Below are positions 29,232-38,700 of a DNA stretch of 64,000 bases, in pieces. Position 1 is the stretch's first letter; every line of letters begins with the position of its first letter. The stretch is from JADJXV01 sp964527785 (GTDB taxonomy: Bacteria; Bacteroidota; Ignavibacteria; Kapaibacteriales; UBA961): contig CAZGNO010000005.1 in assembly GCA_964527785.1 (NCBI GenBank), positions 1-64,000 on the forward strand. Reading direction: 5' to 3'. The notes under the pieces were generated by a model, which saw nothing but the letters and a program-made list of their open reading frames with translations, ran no database searches and was not told the origin of the DNA. A program made the translations under genes and the position numbers.

Positions 29232-29476
29232 GAGCGATACCGGGATATTTTTTCGGAACGCCTGAAGGAAATAATTCAGAATCTACATGCAAGCCATGCC
29301 CATCGAATTGCAGAACTGAACAAAGGAAATCAACATACTTTGCTCGTCCGCAAAAACTTAGTCCAACGGATGTACCGATTGTGATGCTCGTAAAAAGGAT
29401 GGTATGTACTACGCCGAAATCAATTGTTCCGGCATGTCAAGCTGAATTAGAATCCATTAAAAATATTTCAAGGTAA
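29192..29476 (+). CDS. Cysteine-rich paralogue 3, domain-only form
   Basis: 94 residues, almost nothing but the shared domain: CKPCPSNCRTEQRKSTYFAR, SPTDVPIVMLVKRMVC and VPACQAELESIK, after a ~25-residue leader (AIPGYFFGTPEGNN). The first 40 bases overlap paralogue 2. This short form defines the limits of the repeated domain. Confidence 0.65.
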   Translation: MFTRISKTTESELGAIPGYFFGTPEGNNSESTCKPCPSNCRTEQRKSTYFARPQKLSPTDVPIVMLVKRMVCTTPKSIVPACQAELESIKNISR

Positions 29477-29483
29477 GGCATTT

Positions 29484-30281
29484 ATGAATATTCAATTAGC
29501 AGTTCCGGGTGGAAATAGCTCCGGTGTTTTCGGTCGGACATTGACTTGCAGCCAAGACGGAAGCTGCGGCGATGTAAAAAAAGCAATGCCAGGTGTGCGC
29601 GGACTTAGAGACGATTTCAATGCGGCGGCTGTGTACACGATGTCCTCTACTCCACTTGACAATGTGAGTGCGAAGAGAATTCAGCCGTATCAAGGTTCGG
29701 TGCATGTAGGTACGTTCCAAGGATATAAAGTTTATAAACATCCTGATACGGGTTTCTTGTACGCTTTTAATCAAGGGACACAAGACCCGGATTATGGGTT
29801 TTTGTTCTACAAGCTCACAGAAACCGGAAATACCTCGCTTATGTCCACTCCACCAATTGGTGGCGGGGCTGCAAGCTCAACAGATTGCCCGTGTGATACC
29901 AAGAACTGCCGTGAGGAAACGGTGCAAATGACCTATTGGGCAAGTCCTACACAAAATAGTCCTGACGATATAGCTGTAGAGATGAGTTCCGAAGTGCTTA
30001 TCTGTGATCCAACTGAAGAAAAACCAATTCCTGCCTGTTTGGACGAACTTAACAAGTACAAAAAAGCAAATGGTTTGAGCGGTTTGAGTAATGATACCGC
30101 TCCTGACGAAACAACATCAACACAAACAATTCAATACGTAACTGATCCAAACGCAAGTGCATACCTTCCCCCTCCGGTAAACTGTGAAAAAGGCAATTTA
30201 AATGCCTTGTGGTTCATCCTGATCGCAATATTTGGAATTTTCTTGGGAATAGTTGGTGCAGTTGCTTGGAAGAAACGGTAA
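29484..30281 (+). CDS. Cysteine-rich paralogue 4, membrane-anchored
   Basis: 265 residues. A beta-rich N-terminal part (YQGSVHVGTFQGYKVYKHPD followed by TGFLYAF) precedes a diverged copy of the shared domain (CPCDTKNCREETVQMTYWAS, SPDDIAVEMSSEVLIC, IPACLDELNKYK). Unlike its paralogues it ends in a transmembrane anchor (LWFILIAIFGIFLGIVGAVA) and a basic KKR tail. It also contains NGLSGLSND. The anchor suggests that it tethers the group to a membrane. Confidence 0.7.
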   Translation: MNIQLAVPGGNSSGVFGRTLTCSQDGSCGDVKKAMPGVRGLRDDFNAAAVYTMSSTPLDNVSAKRIQPYQGSVHVGTFQGYKVYKHPDTGFLYAFNQGTQDPDYGFLFYKLTETGNTSLMSTPPIGGGAASSTDCPCDTKNCREETVQMTYWASPTQNSPDDIAVEMSSEVLICDPTEEKPIPACLDELNKYKKANGLSGLSNDTAPDETTSTQTIQYVTDPNASAYLPPPVNCEKGNLNALWFILIAIFGIFLGIVGAVAWKKR

Positions 30282-30341
30282 TTCATTGAATTAAAACTAC
30301 TTGTATTTTTTATTTTTTAATTTTTCCAAAGAGGAAAAAAG

Positions 30342-30962
30342 ATGGCAAGAGCTAAAGACAAACGGTTTAACTTCAACATTGTAGCGAATGTCAAAGAGGG
30401 CTTTGGTGTTCCGGCTATAGTTGATGATTTGATTGCAATAGGAGTTCCTATTTTCTACACACTCGCCCCGACAGTTGTAGGATTATCAGGTGTTCCTGCA
30501 ATGCTTCTCGGTGCGGGTGTTCCATACATTGCCGGTAAAATGCTTAATCTCCCTTCATTGTGCCATGCTGCAATCGGAGTTGCATTAACGCACCTTGTTT
30601 ATACAAAGGGGGGCGGTTTGATTCAGCAACTTTTATCGAAACCTGTGTGGAGATTTTCTGAAACTACAGCTGGTGGTGAATGGGCATCAAACACGCAAAA
30701 TTCCGGGACTGGAACTACTGCCGGTCAACCTACAACCGCTTCTCCGGTAAGTGGTATCGGTTACATAACGACTGAAACAGTAAGCGCAGGAGGTGAAGAT
30801 ATCCTTGCTTACAATCCAAACGAAATTGAACGTATGGCTCATTCGGTACAAGAACCAATCGGAACTTCTACCATTAATGATTTCGTGCGCATGGCTCCGA
30901 ACCCAACTGCTTTGGCAGGTGTAAGTTGGGATGATGGTGACTCTGATACCGGTGGATGGTAA
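30342..30962 (+). CDS. Membrane protein upstream of the putative capsid gene
   Basis: 206 residues preceded by AAGAGGAAAAAAG. A basic start (MARAKDKRFNF) precedes two or three hydrophobic segments between residues 25 and 90 (LIAIGVPIFYTLAPTVVGLS, PAMLLGAGVPYIAG, HAAIGVALTHLVY). The C-terminal half is Thr/Ser/Gly-rich and soluble. It directly precedes the candidate major capsid gene, as membrane proteins do in viruses with an internal membrane; that role is inferred. Confidence 0.6.
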   Translation: MARAKDKRFNFNIVANVKEGFGVPAIVDDLIAIGVPIFYTLAPTVVGLSGVPAMLLGAGVPYIAGKMLNLPSLCHAAIGVALTHLVYTKGGGLIQQLLSKPVWRFSETTAGGEWASNTQNSGTGTTAGQPTTASPVSGIGYITTETVSAGGEDILAYNPNEIERMAHSVQEPIGTSTINDFVRMAPNPTALAGVSWDDGDSDTGGW

Positions 30963-31029
30963 TTAATTGTAACCATCAGAAAAAGTTGAATAATACTTAT
31001 TAATATTTTTTTATTTCGGAGATAATTTA

Positions 31030-31704
31030 ATGAATGAAGCTCTTATTGCTGCGCAGGTGCAAACACAAGCGCAAATAGACATGATGGGTGTAAACCCTGC
31101 GACAATCGGTCAAGGTAAAGCAAGTCCCTTGATCCTGCAAAATATTGTCACTTATGAAATGGGTGCAACTGTAACCGAACAAGTGTTTTTTGATTCGGGA
31201 CGCACAATCCCAAAAGCATTTACCGGTAGCAAGACTTATCCGGGCGGTTTCAACAGTGACTATGTGAGAATTGACCGTGTCGAAATTATCCCTCGTATTG
31301 CTTTGGCTGTCTTGGAAGCATCGGGAACTGATGAAGATGCCTATCACTTCTTTGTAACAGGTACTCAAGTAAAATTCAAAGTTGGAAATACCGAGGTGTT
31401 CGAAGCTCCTTTGTTTATGTTCCTTCCGCACAGATCGGTCGGTAATGGTCAGGGAACTGACGTTCTGGTGAGCAAAACACAAGATTTCTCTGTGAAGTTG
31501 CCTGAGCCGATCGAAATTCCTGCCGGTTCCCAGTTGACAGTTATTGTTACGCCTCCTGCCGGACTTTCTACTGCGGCAACTGCGGCAACAAACAGTCACT
31601 ATCCAAATGTGAATGGAGCAAACACCACAGGAACAACAGCTCGTTCATGTGCTTTGCACTTCTACGGATACGGTATCCGTAAAACTGCAAAAACAACCAA
31701 CTAA
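31030..31704 (+). CDS. Putative major capsid protein, jelly-roll-like
   Basis: 224 residues. It has an isolated, well-spaced ribosome site (GGAG) and its own downstream hairpin, as expected of a highly expressed gene. The predicted pattern is mostly beta: VTYEMGATVTEQVFF, DYVRIDRVEIIPRIALAVLE, AYHFFVTGTQVKFKVG, FSVKLPEPIEIPAGSQLTVI and a final ALHFYGYGIRK strand. The phrase IEIPAGSQL before a beta strand and the closing aromatic strand suit viral jelly rolls. No HK97 features. The capsid call is an inference from context and strand pattern. Confidence 0.45.
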   Translation: MNEALIAAQVQTQAQIDMMGVNPATIGQGKASPLILQNIVTYEMGATVTEQVFFDSGRTIPKAFTGSKTYPGGFNSDYVRIDRVEIIPRIALAVLEASGTDEDAYHFFVTGTQVKFKVGNTEVFEAPLFMFLPHRSVGNGQGTDVLVSKTQDFSVKLPEPIEIPAGSQLTVIVTPPAGLSTAATAATNSHYPNVNGANTTGTTARSCALHFYGYGIRKTAKTTN

Positions 31705-31738
31705 GAAAAACGGCGATTAATTCAAAATTCTAAATATA

Positions 31739-31768
31739 TAAAGAGGCAAGAGCAATCCTGCCTCTTTA
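31739..31768. terminator. Hairpin after the putative capsid gene
   Basis: A perfect 10-bp inverted repeat TAAAGAGGCA / TGCCTCTTTA with a 10-base loop. The T-run is short, so it may be an attenuator or an mRNA-stabilising 3' end rather than a strong terminator. Confidence 0.65.
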
Positions 31769-31789
31769 TACTCTCTAAAGGGAAAATTT

Positions 31790-32203
31790 ATGTTAATGCC
31801 TGAAATGATTTCATTGGAATCAAGAATATCAACATTAAATAACGAAGGTTCTGCAAGTGAATGGAATGCAAAAGATAACTTCTGGGTGACCGGTGGTTCT
31901 CTCGTTATGTTTGATGATGACGGTGCAATTCTTGAAAGTGCAGTTCACGATGATATTACGTTGCTACTCAAAATTGACAGCACCGAAGCAGAGGTCACAA
32001 ATAAAAAAGTATCTGCATTTGCTTTTAAGAAAATGATAGAACGGGAAACGTTTCCGCAGTTCTTTCTTCCAAAAAATAGCACTCTCAGTCTTGTTGCAAA
32101 GCATAATACACCCGAAAGTGGAACTGAGAACAATTCTATTCCCATTGATGTAAAACTTGTTTTTAACTTGCGTAGGGCGCAAACCACACAAACTAATGCT
32201 TAA
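31790..32203 (+). CDS. Small beta-rich protein, possible minor capsid protein
   Basis: 137 residues, beta-rich: FWVTGGSLVMFDDDGAIL, ITLLLKIDSTEAEV, FFLPKNSTLSLVAKH and a final IPIDVKLVFNLRR strand. The shape resembles the preceding candidate capsid protein, so it may be a penton or minor capsid jelly roll. Its end overlaps the next gene by 8 bases. Confidence 0.5.
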   Translation: MLMPEMISLESRISTLNNEGSASEWNAKDNFWVTGGSLVMFDDDGAILESAVHDDITLLLKIDSTEAEVTNKKVSAFAFKKMIERETFPQFFLPKNSTLSLVAKHNTPESGTENNSIPIDVKLVFNLRRAQTTQTNA

Positions 32204-32912
32204 CGATCCTGTAGTATTTGGAAATAAAAGTGCAATCTTGGAAGCATGGGAAGGTTTTGAACCTTTGTTCGCAACTTTCATATCAAGTACCGATACGGCA
32301 AGTATTCAGGACGATGATTTTATTGCGAATACACCTGACGGATATTTGCTTGAATTGCTTAAATGCGGTCAAGCTGATGCTGCTATGGGAACAGGTGCAT
32401 TGATAACTGCACCATATACTACTCGGCTTAGAGCTGTTACCGATGTTTCATTGTTGGGCGGTGATAACAAGAAAGTATTTCTAACTAAAGCTATTTACAG
32501 AGCTTTCGATGTTACTCTAACAGGCAATGTTGATCAAGATACTGATACACTTGATGCTATAGAGGGATCATTAACTACAATGAATGATGCCTATGTTCAA
32601 TCGCGCTTTCGTTTTGCAGAAATAGGTGGATGGGAACCTAATTACTTTCATCCTCATCTTGCAGTACGAAGCAGTACGAATATATTCCAGACATTATCAT
32701 CTTCAAATTTCGGTAAGAAAAGCAATAAGGGTGATTTGTCAATTGGTCGGAGTTTACCTTTCTGCTATGAACCTCCCATTCCTATTTTACTTAAGGGATT
32801 GAAGAATGTTTTCGATGCACTTCAAGTGTATGCAATGGCAGGTCAATGGATAGACGGTAAAATTCAACGCTATCCTGTACTCGCAGAATTTGAATTTATA
32901 GGAACGGTATAA
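32196..32912 (+). CDS. Beta-rich virion-type protein
   Basis: 238 residues from ATG 32196 (MLNDPVVFGNKSAILEAWEG). It overlaps the end of the previous gene, which suggests translational coupling. Strand-like segments include VFLTKAIYRAFDVTLTG and the final IQRYPVLAEFEFIGTV. It contains a Pro-rich turn PFCYEPPIPILL. Third of three consecutive beta-rich proteins; a capsid or vertex role is inferred from position. Confidence 0.5.
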   Translation: MLNDPVVFGNKSAILEAWEGFEPLFATFISSTDTASIQDDDFIANTPDGYLLELLKCGQADAAMGTGALITAPYTTRLRAVTDVSLLGGDNKKVFLTKAIYRAFDVTLTGNVDQDTDTLDAIEGSLTTMNDAYVQSRFRFAEIGGWEPNYFHPHLAVRSSTNIFQTLSSSNFGKKSNKGDLSIGRSLPFCYEPPIPILLKGLKNVFDALQVYAMAGQWIDGKIQRYPVLAEFEFIGTV

Positions 32913-32913
32913 A

Positions 32914-33450
32914 ATGACAGTAAATGAAGCATATAGAATTCATGCGGAGCAAGCAATAGCAGTAGCGAATTTGTTGAAAGTTCCTGCTGATGAAATTCTC
33001 ATGTATGCTTTCTCAGTTCAAAAAATTGAAAACAGAAGCTATAACCCGAACGCTAAAAATAAAAATTCTACAGCTCGGGGCATGATGCAAATGCTCGAAG
33101 GGACACAAAAAGAAGTAGAAACGAAGTTCTTAAAACTTCCATACAGTCCTGATAAAATTTACGATCCTTCGTATGCAGTTTTTTTAGGGCAATATGAATT
33201 GGTGAGACAATATAAACGGTATGGAAAGAATTGGAGAAAAGCCGTACACGCTTATAATCAAGGTTCTTACCAAGAAAGCAAATCGAATACAAAGATTTTC
33301 AAAAACGGCGAATTATATGCAAATCGCGTTTTGAATGAATTGAATTCTACAGACTTCGCGGCATTAAATCAAACTACCGGTGTCAGTGTTGTTGCCGCAA
33401 ATACAACCGGTAATTCTTCAACTCAATCATTATCTCAGGAGTGGACATAA
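32914..33450 (+). CDS. SLT-type lytic transglycosylase
   Basis: 178 residues. The SLT/lysozyme-like fold is shown by FSVQKIENRSYNPNAKNKNS (catalytic Glu in IEN), TARGMMQMLEGTQ (the GLMQ motif), DPSYAVFLGQYEL and AVHAYNQGSYQ. It cleaves the peptidoglycan glycan strand. There is no signal peptide, so it is probably a virion-associated enzyme used at entry. Its stop codon overlaps the next start as TAATG. Confidence 0.88.
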   Translation: MTVNEAYRIHAEQAIAVANLLKVPADEILMYAFSVQKIENRSYNPNAKNKNSTARGMMQMLEGTQKEVETKFLKLPYSPDKIYDPSYAVFLGQYELVRQYKRYGKNWRKAVHAYNQGSYQESKSNTKIFKNGELYANRVLNELNSTDFAALNQTTGVSVVAANTTGNSSTQSLSQEWT

Positions 33451-34586
33451 TGACAACGAGCATTGAACAAGGTCACGAAAACGAAATACGAAAGTTCAGC
33501 ATAATAAAATCGTATTTAATTGGAGTTCCGAAAGATAACTCTACCCGTTCAAACCCAACATTGCAACAAAAATCATCTATAACACTGCACGGTTCAGAAT
33601 TAAAAAAAATGAACATTGTCAGTGTTATTGATTTGATAAAAAACAAGCAACCGAAAATACCTTTAGACCCTAAGAAAACCTATCAGATATACGAATTGGA
33701 ATCAAACGGTCAACCGGTGTATTGGGATCAATTCACACCTAATATTCCTTCAGTAAAGAAAGAACGGAATTTAGGGGATAATTATACCGCACCCGCACAA
33801 GCCACAGCAAACGACCAAAACTATTATATACCGGAACGGATGTCCGCAAATAATGACGGTTCGTATGGCACTGCTCATCCACGTACATTGAAAGAACAAC
33901 GGGAACTCTATGAAACTCTTAATTCTACCTTAAAAGAGCAATTGAGAATTTCCGAAGAAAATAGACGGGAAGATCATATTCTCAGAGACAAGCAGGTAGA
34001 GGACATTCGGAAAAATCATGCTGAAGAATTGGAGCGGATGCGGCTTGCCTTTGAAATGGACAAGCATAGTCAAGATGTACAAATCGGCAAACTCGAAGCA
34101 TCAGTTGATAATTGGATGAAAGAGTATTACGGTGTTCAAAACGAGCTTATAGCCGCTAAAACACTGCTTGAAAAAGCTAAAGCGGATGTAGAATCAATGC
34201 GAACAGATTTCAACCGGCAAATGAAGTTGGAGAAAGATAAATTTGATTTCCAAATTTTTCAACGTGATCAGGAAAAAGCCGCACAGGAAAAAATCAACAA
34301 AGCAAGTCCCGGAGGTTTGGCTGACGGATTTAACTTTATGGATTTCTTGAAAACCGTTCCCGCTCTTGTCGCAACAGGTCAAGCAATTTTTGGTGGTGGT
34401 AATAATAACAATCCACAACCTGCCCAAAATGCGCCTCAGCCGATTACAGTTCAACCGGTGCAGAATAATCAAGTTCAACCGGCGCAAATACAACCAAATC
34501 AAGTACAAAATACAAATACTAATGGAGTACCTCCGAAGCCCGCTGCAATGGCTCCGCCGGTTGCTCCGCAAATCGAAGGAGCTTAA
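33450..34586 (+). CDS. Coiled-coil protein with Gln/Pro-rich tail
   Basis: 378 residues from ATG 33450, with AGGAG 8 bases upstream. Residues about 145-285 are strongly charged and heptad-like (LYETLNSTLKEQLRISEENR ... HAEELERMRLAFEMDKHS), a long coiled coil. A short hydrophobic part (FMDFLKTVPALVATGQAIFG) precedes a low-complexity Gln/Asn/Pro tail. It could be a scaffold, fibre or virion internal protein. No family recognised. Confidence 0.65.
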   Translation: MTTSIEQGHENEIRKFSIIKSYLIGVPKDNSTRSNPTLQQKSSITLHGSELKKMNIVSVIDLIKNKQPKIPLDPKKTYQIYELESNGQPVYWDQFTPNIPSVKKERNLGDNYTAPAQATANDQNYYIPERMSANNDGSYGTAHPRTLKEQRELYETLNSTLKEQLRISEENRREDHILRDKQVEDIRKNHAEELERMRLAFEMDKHSQDVQIGKLEASVDNWMKEYYGVQNELIAAKTLLEKAKADVESMRTDFNRQMKLEKDKFDFQIFQRDQEKAAQEKINKASPGGLADGFNFMDFLKTVPALVATGQAIFGGGNNNNPQPAQNAPQPITVQPVQNNQVQPAQIQPNQVQNTNTNGVPPKPAAMAPPVAPQIEGA

Positions 34587-34589
34587 ATA

Positions 34590-34904
34590 ATGAGACCCCA
34601 ACAAATTGCTACAGACGTTCCGGCATGGTTGCTAAACGTTTTTCAGAAAGTGAATTGGTCGGATTTGAATTTTATAGAGGAAGGGCTACTTGTCCATTAT
34701 GTAAAAAATGAATGTGCAAGTCTTCCTCCAGAATGCAAAAAAACACAAAACTATCAAGTCAATACGGTAAATACTTCCGCTCCTGCTGAAGTAATACAGC
34801 AAATTAATCTGATTGATTTCAATCGGATGCCTACACAAACTCAAACTGCTTTCAAGGATAAAATTGAGAGCAATGTTCAAAAACACTTTGGAGTAGTATT
34901 ATGA
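34590..34904 (+). CDS. Small unknown protein
   Basis: 104 residues starting 3 bases after the previous stop and overlapping the next gene as ATGA. Cys-containing LPPECKKTQ and the C-terminal RMPTQTQTAFKDKIESNVQK are the only notable parts. Function unknown; same transcript as its neighbours. Confidence 0.55.
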   Translation: MRPQQIATDVPAWLLNVFQKVNWSDLNFIEEGLLVHYVKNECASLPPECKKTQNYQVNTVNTSAPAEVIQQINLIDFNRMPTQTQTAFKDKIESNVQKHFGVVL

Positions 34905-35212
34905 GCTTCTTAACATACTTAGGATATATCGGAGCGGCATACGATTGGTGCAAACGACATGCATTACTGACTATACTTGTGCTTTTAGCTCTTATGTACA
35001 TCGGATTTGAAAGAGAAACACTCCGCACACTTGCAACATGCTTTATCTATGCGTGTGCTGTTGTCATTTTCTCCGGCATTACAACGTATGCCTACACAAC
35101 TGTAAATTTCATTCAAGAAAGAAATACAGATGCAATCGCGAAAATTTATCTCGGTAATTGCTTGTTATTCGGTTTGGTTGCTGTTGGTGTTCAGTTCACA
35201 CAGTTCCGCTAA
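34901..35212 (+). CDS. Three-helix membrane protein
   Basis: 103 residues with three hydrophobic segments (ALLTILVLLALMYIGF, TLATCFIYACAVVIFSGITT, YLGNCLLFGLVAVGVQF). Small size and position just before a secreted hydrolase make it a holin or virion membrane protein candidate. Its last 83 bases encode the start of the next gene in another frame. Confidence 0.6.
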   Translation: MSFLTYLGYIGAAYDWCKRHALLTILVLLALMYIGFERETLRTLATCFIYACAVVIFSGITTYAYTTVNFIQERNTDAIAKIYLGNCLLFGLVAVGVQFTQFR

Positions 35213-35759
35213 TGCACAAGCACGACGGTTTGAAATTCCTTGCTCTCTTCAATTGTGGAATGCATCGTTTGATTCAATCAAAACACAAATAGGTGTTGTG
35301 GAACAAACGGGACGGAATGACGGACCGGAAATAGACGGTTATTTACGCTCAGTCGGTTTAGGAAAAGGTTATCCCTACTGCTATGCAGGTCAATATTGGG
35401 GATTTTACGTAGCATCTTCAGCCGGAGTTTGCAGAGGCGGCAAGCTCGACGTTCCACTCCTTCGCGTCGGGCTTGCTTCGGCTGGGTTTTATAATGGTTG
35501 CCGGAAAGGTACACAGACTGTAGCTATCCCACAACCGAAAGATTTGATTTTTTGGAAGTTTGCTAAAACTGCAAGTGGACATGTAGAGCGAATAGACAGC
35601 GTAAAAAGAGCCGGATGGGTTACTACCATCGGATTCAACACTTCAGCCGGAACAACCGGTGACCAACGAGACGGCGGAGGCGTTCACCCTCGCTTACGTA
35701 ATTACAAATTTCCACTTGGCAGAATGCAAGTATTAGGATTTTTAGGAAGAAAATCATAA
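35130..35759 (+). CDS. Secreted CHAP-like cell-wall hydrolase
   Basis: 209 residues with a Sec signal peptide (MQSRKFISVIACYSVWLLLV, then cleavage near ANAQA). The mature part has PYCYAGQYWGFYV with Cys near 84 in a helix start, a Pro-led PKDLIFWKF strand and GHVERI with His near 153, the arrangement of CHAP/NlpC-P60 amidases. The start lies 83 bases inside the preceding gene and the stop overlaps the next start. Secretion suggests action in the periplasm at lysis. Confidence 0.7.
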   Translation: MQSRKFISVIACYSVWLLLVFSSHSSANAQARRFEIPCSLQLWNASFDSIKTQIGVVEQTGRNDGPEIDGYLRSVGLGKGYPYCYAGQYWGFYVASSAGVCRGGKLDVPLLRVGLASAGFYNGCRKGTQTVAIPQPKDLIFWKFAKTASGHVERIDSVKRAGWVTTIGFNTSAGTTGDQRDGGGVHPRLRNYKFPLGRMQVLGFLGRKS

Positions 35760-38700
35760 TGGGAATGGAAAGTTTTATAGTATATCCGCCATTAGCTGCA
35801 CCGATAGATGCGACTTTTGTCATTTCCGGTACGTTCGATCCTGAACGTCTTGGCAGTGGTACACCATCTCCTACTACAATTTTATTTGGTGATGGGACAT
35901 GGCAGGAAACGGTCATAGGTACGGGTGATGCTCTTAGAGCTGATACACTTGCACAATTCGCGGCAACTACTTCAGACCAATTGCGTGGTGTAATTTCCAA
36001 TGAAACCGGTACGGGTGCATTGGTGTTCGGAACATCGCCAACGCTTGTAACACCTAACATTGGAGTTGCTACAGCTACTAAGCTGAATAATTACACATTT
36101 ACAACACCTGCGACGGGTGCGACGATTGCACTTGCCGATACTTCTACATTCTCTACTGTTGGTGCATTTGCTTCTACGCTTACATTCACCGGTACAACTA
36201 CGGTCACGTTCCCAACAACCGGAACACTTGCTACAGCAGATGACCTCGCGAATTATGTTCCAGTTACACGAACTATAAACGGCTCAGCACTATCATCGAA
36301 CGTTACATTAACCACTGGAAGTATAGCAGATTCTTCGAATAAACGATATGTGTCCGATGCACAATTGACTGTTATCGGAAATACAAGCGGTACGAATACG
36401 GGAGATCAAGATTTGTCCGGTTATGTGCCTATTACCCGAACCGTTAACGGAACTGCATTAAATTCAAACATTACATTGACAACTGCAAGTATAGCAGATT
36501 CATTGAATAAGCGATATGTGACCGATGCACATTTAGTTGTTTTGGGAAATACGAGCGGTACAAATACCGGAGATCAAGATTTGTCCGGCTATGTTCCTAA
36601 TACCCGTACTGTGAATGGTCATGCTCTCACTTCTAATGTCACCGTTACAAAAAGTGACCTCAGTTTGGACAATGTTACCAATGATGCTCAACTAAAATTG
36701 GCTGACTTGGATACTGATTCCACATTCGCCGCAAATTCTGATACTAAAATTCCTTCGCAAAAAGCGGTTAGAAGTGCTATAGCGGCGGCGGTCACTGGCT
36801 TGTGGGACGATCGGGGCGGGTTTGATGCAAGTGGCAATGCCTATCCAACTACCGGCGGCTCCGGTACTGCGGGTGCAATTCTCAAAGGCGACATTTGGAC
36901 AATTACCGTAGCGGGAACATTGCCTACGGCTCAAGTAGTTAGTATTGGTGATGTTCTCAGGGCATTAGTTGACACTCCCGGATCTACTCAGTCGAATTGG
37001 TCAATCCAAGAAAACAATCTTGGCTATACTGCTGAAAATACTGCAAACAAAGATACCGATGTAACACTATCAGCGAACAGTGATACAAAGTATGCTTCTC
37101 AAAAAGCAACTAAGGCGTATGTGGATGCACTTCTTACAAATCCACTATCAATTTTTGCAGCAACTACATCCGCTCAGCTTGCCGGAGTAATTTCCGATGA
37201 AACGGGTTCGGGTTCTTTAGTATTTGCAACATCTCCATCGCTTGTAACTCCAAATATTGGAGTAGCTACTGCAACGAAAGTAAATAATTACACATTTACG
37301 CAACCGGCTACAGGGGCTACAATTACTCTTGCAAACAATTCAACATTTGCAACGGTCGGAGCTTTTTCAACTACACTAACTGCAACAGGTACAACTACGC
37401 TTACTATGCCGTTAACTGGTACGCTTGCCACATTGGACGGCACAGAAACCTTGACAAATAAGACGTTGACTGCACCTGTTATATCCGGGCTTACAGTTAT
37501 CAATGATTCAGGTAGTTCACAGACAACTATTAATGCCGGTACCAGTACTGGAGCTGTAGCTATTGGCAACGATACCAATACCGGCGGAATAAATTTTCGG
37601 ACACTCACGCAGCAAATTGGTGCATGGCGAAAAGATACGTCGCTTACTGCACCTGCAAATGTTTTTGGTTTTTACGTAGGTGCATCGGGGGGAACACCCT
37701 CAACAGGGTTTGGAACTCGTATTAATTTTTATGCCGATTGTGATGGTGGAAGTAATAAGCAACTTGGCTCTTATAAATGGTCATGGACAGATGTAGCAGA
37801 TGCAACTGCTACAAGCAAGTTAGAGTTTGAAATGTCCAAAGGTGGTACGGTCGGTACATACTATACATTCGAGCAAGGAAGCATTGCTATAAGAGCTGCA
37901 ACATCAGGTACAATGACCTTTGCCCTTCCTGCAACTGTTACAGATCATGTAATTACTTTTCCTTCGAATAACGCAAGTGGTGTACTTACGAATGATGGCA
38001 GTGGCGGATTAAGTTGGGGATTGCCGTCGTCAGTGGCAACGTTGACAGGTACGCAAACCCTTACAAACAAAACGCTAACTTCTCCAACAATTAATACTCC
38101 TACGCTGACCGCTCCTGTCTTGGGAACGCCCACAAGTGGTGTTATGACAAACGTTACCGGAACTGCATCGGGATTGACAGCCGGATTAGCTACAAGTTTA
38201 GCAGGTGGAAGTGGTGGAACAATCCCGTATCAATCTGCGGCGGGTGTTACTGCAATGCTTGCTAATGGTACAGCCGGATATGTTTTGCAAAGCAATGGAA
38301 CTACTCTTGCTCCTACATGGGTTCCAACTACGAGCGGAGTAACAGGATTCACAGGATCATTAGAGACTGCAAGCCCGAACAATACTGTAAATGCCTCTCT
38401 ACTTTTGGCAAGTGGTGGAACTACACATCAAGATGCAGTTTTTTCACCAATAGGTAATGGAGCATTCCAATTACAGTTAGCGGATAGTACAGCAACAGGC
38501 GGCAATAAACGGGGAACAAATGCAGTTGATTTGCAACTTGAAAGATCAGCCGCAGCTGATGTGGCAAGCGGTGATTATGCTTTTATCGGAGGTGGTTATG
38601 CTAATAGAGCTACAGGATTCGCCGGAGCAGCATTAGGGATGTCGAATATTTGCGGTGGTCAGCATTCATTTTGTGTAGGTTATGCAAACACAACTTCTAA

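Noticed and set aside
31027..31599. 190-codon leftward frame opposite the putative capsid gene
   Set aside because: Composition (many Arg, Cys, His, Ser) is that of an antisense shadow, and the forward frame has a ribosome site and hairpin.
34590..34904. Small terminase or portal candidate
   Set aside because: The size and position drew attention, but no HTH or other matching motif is present.
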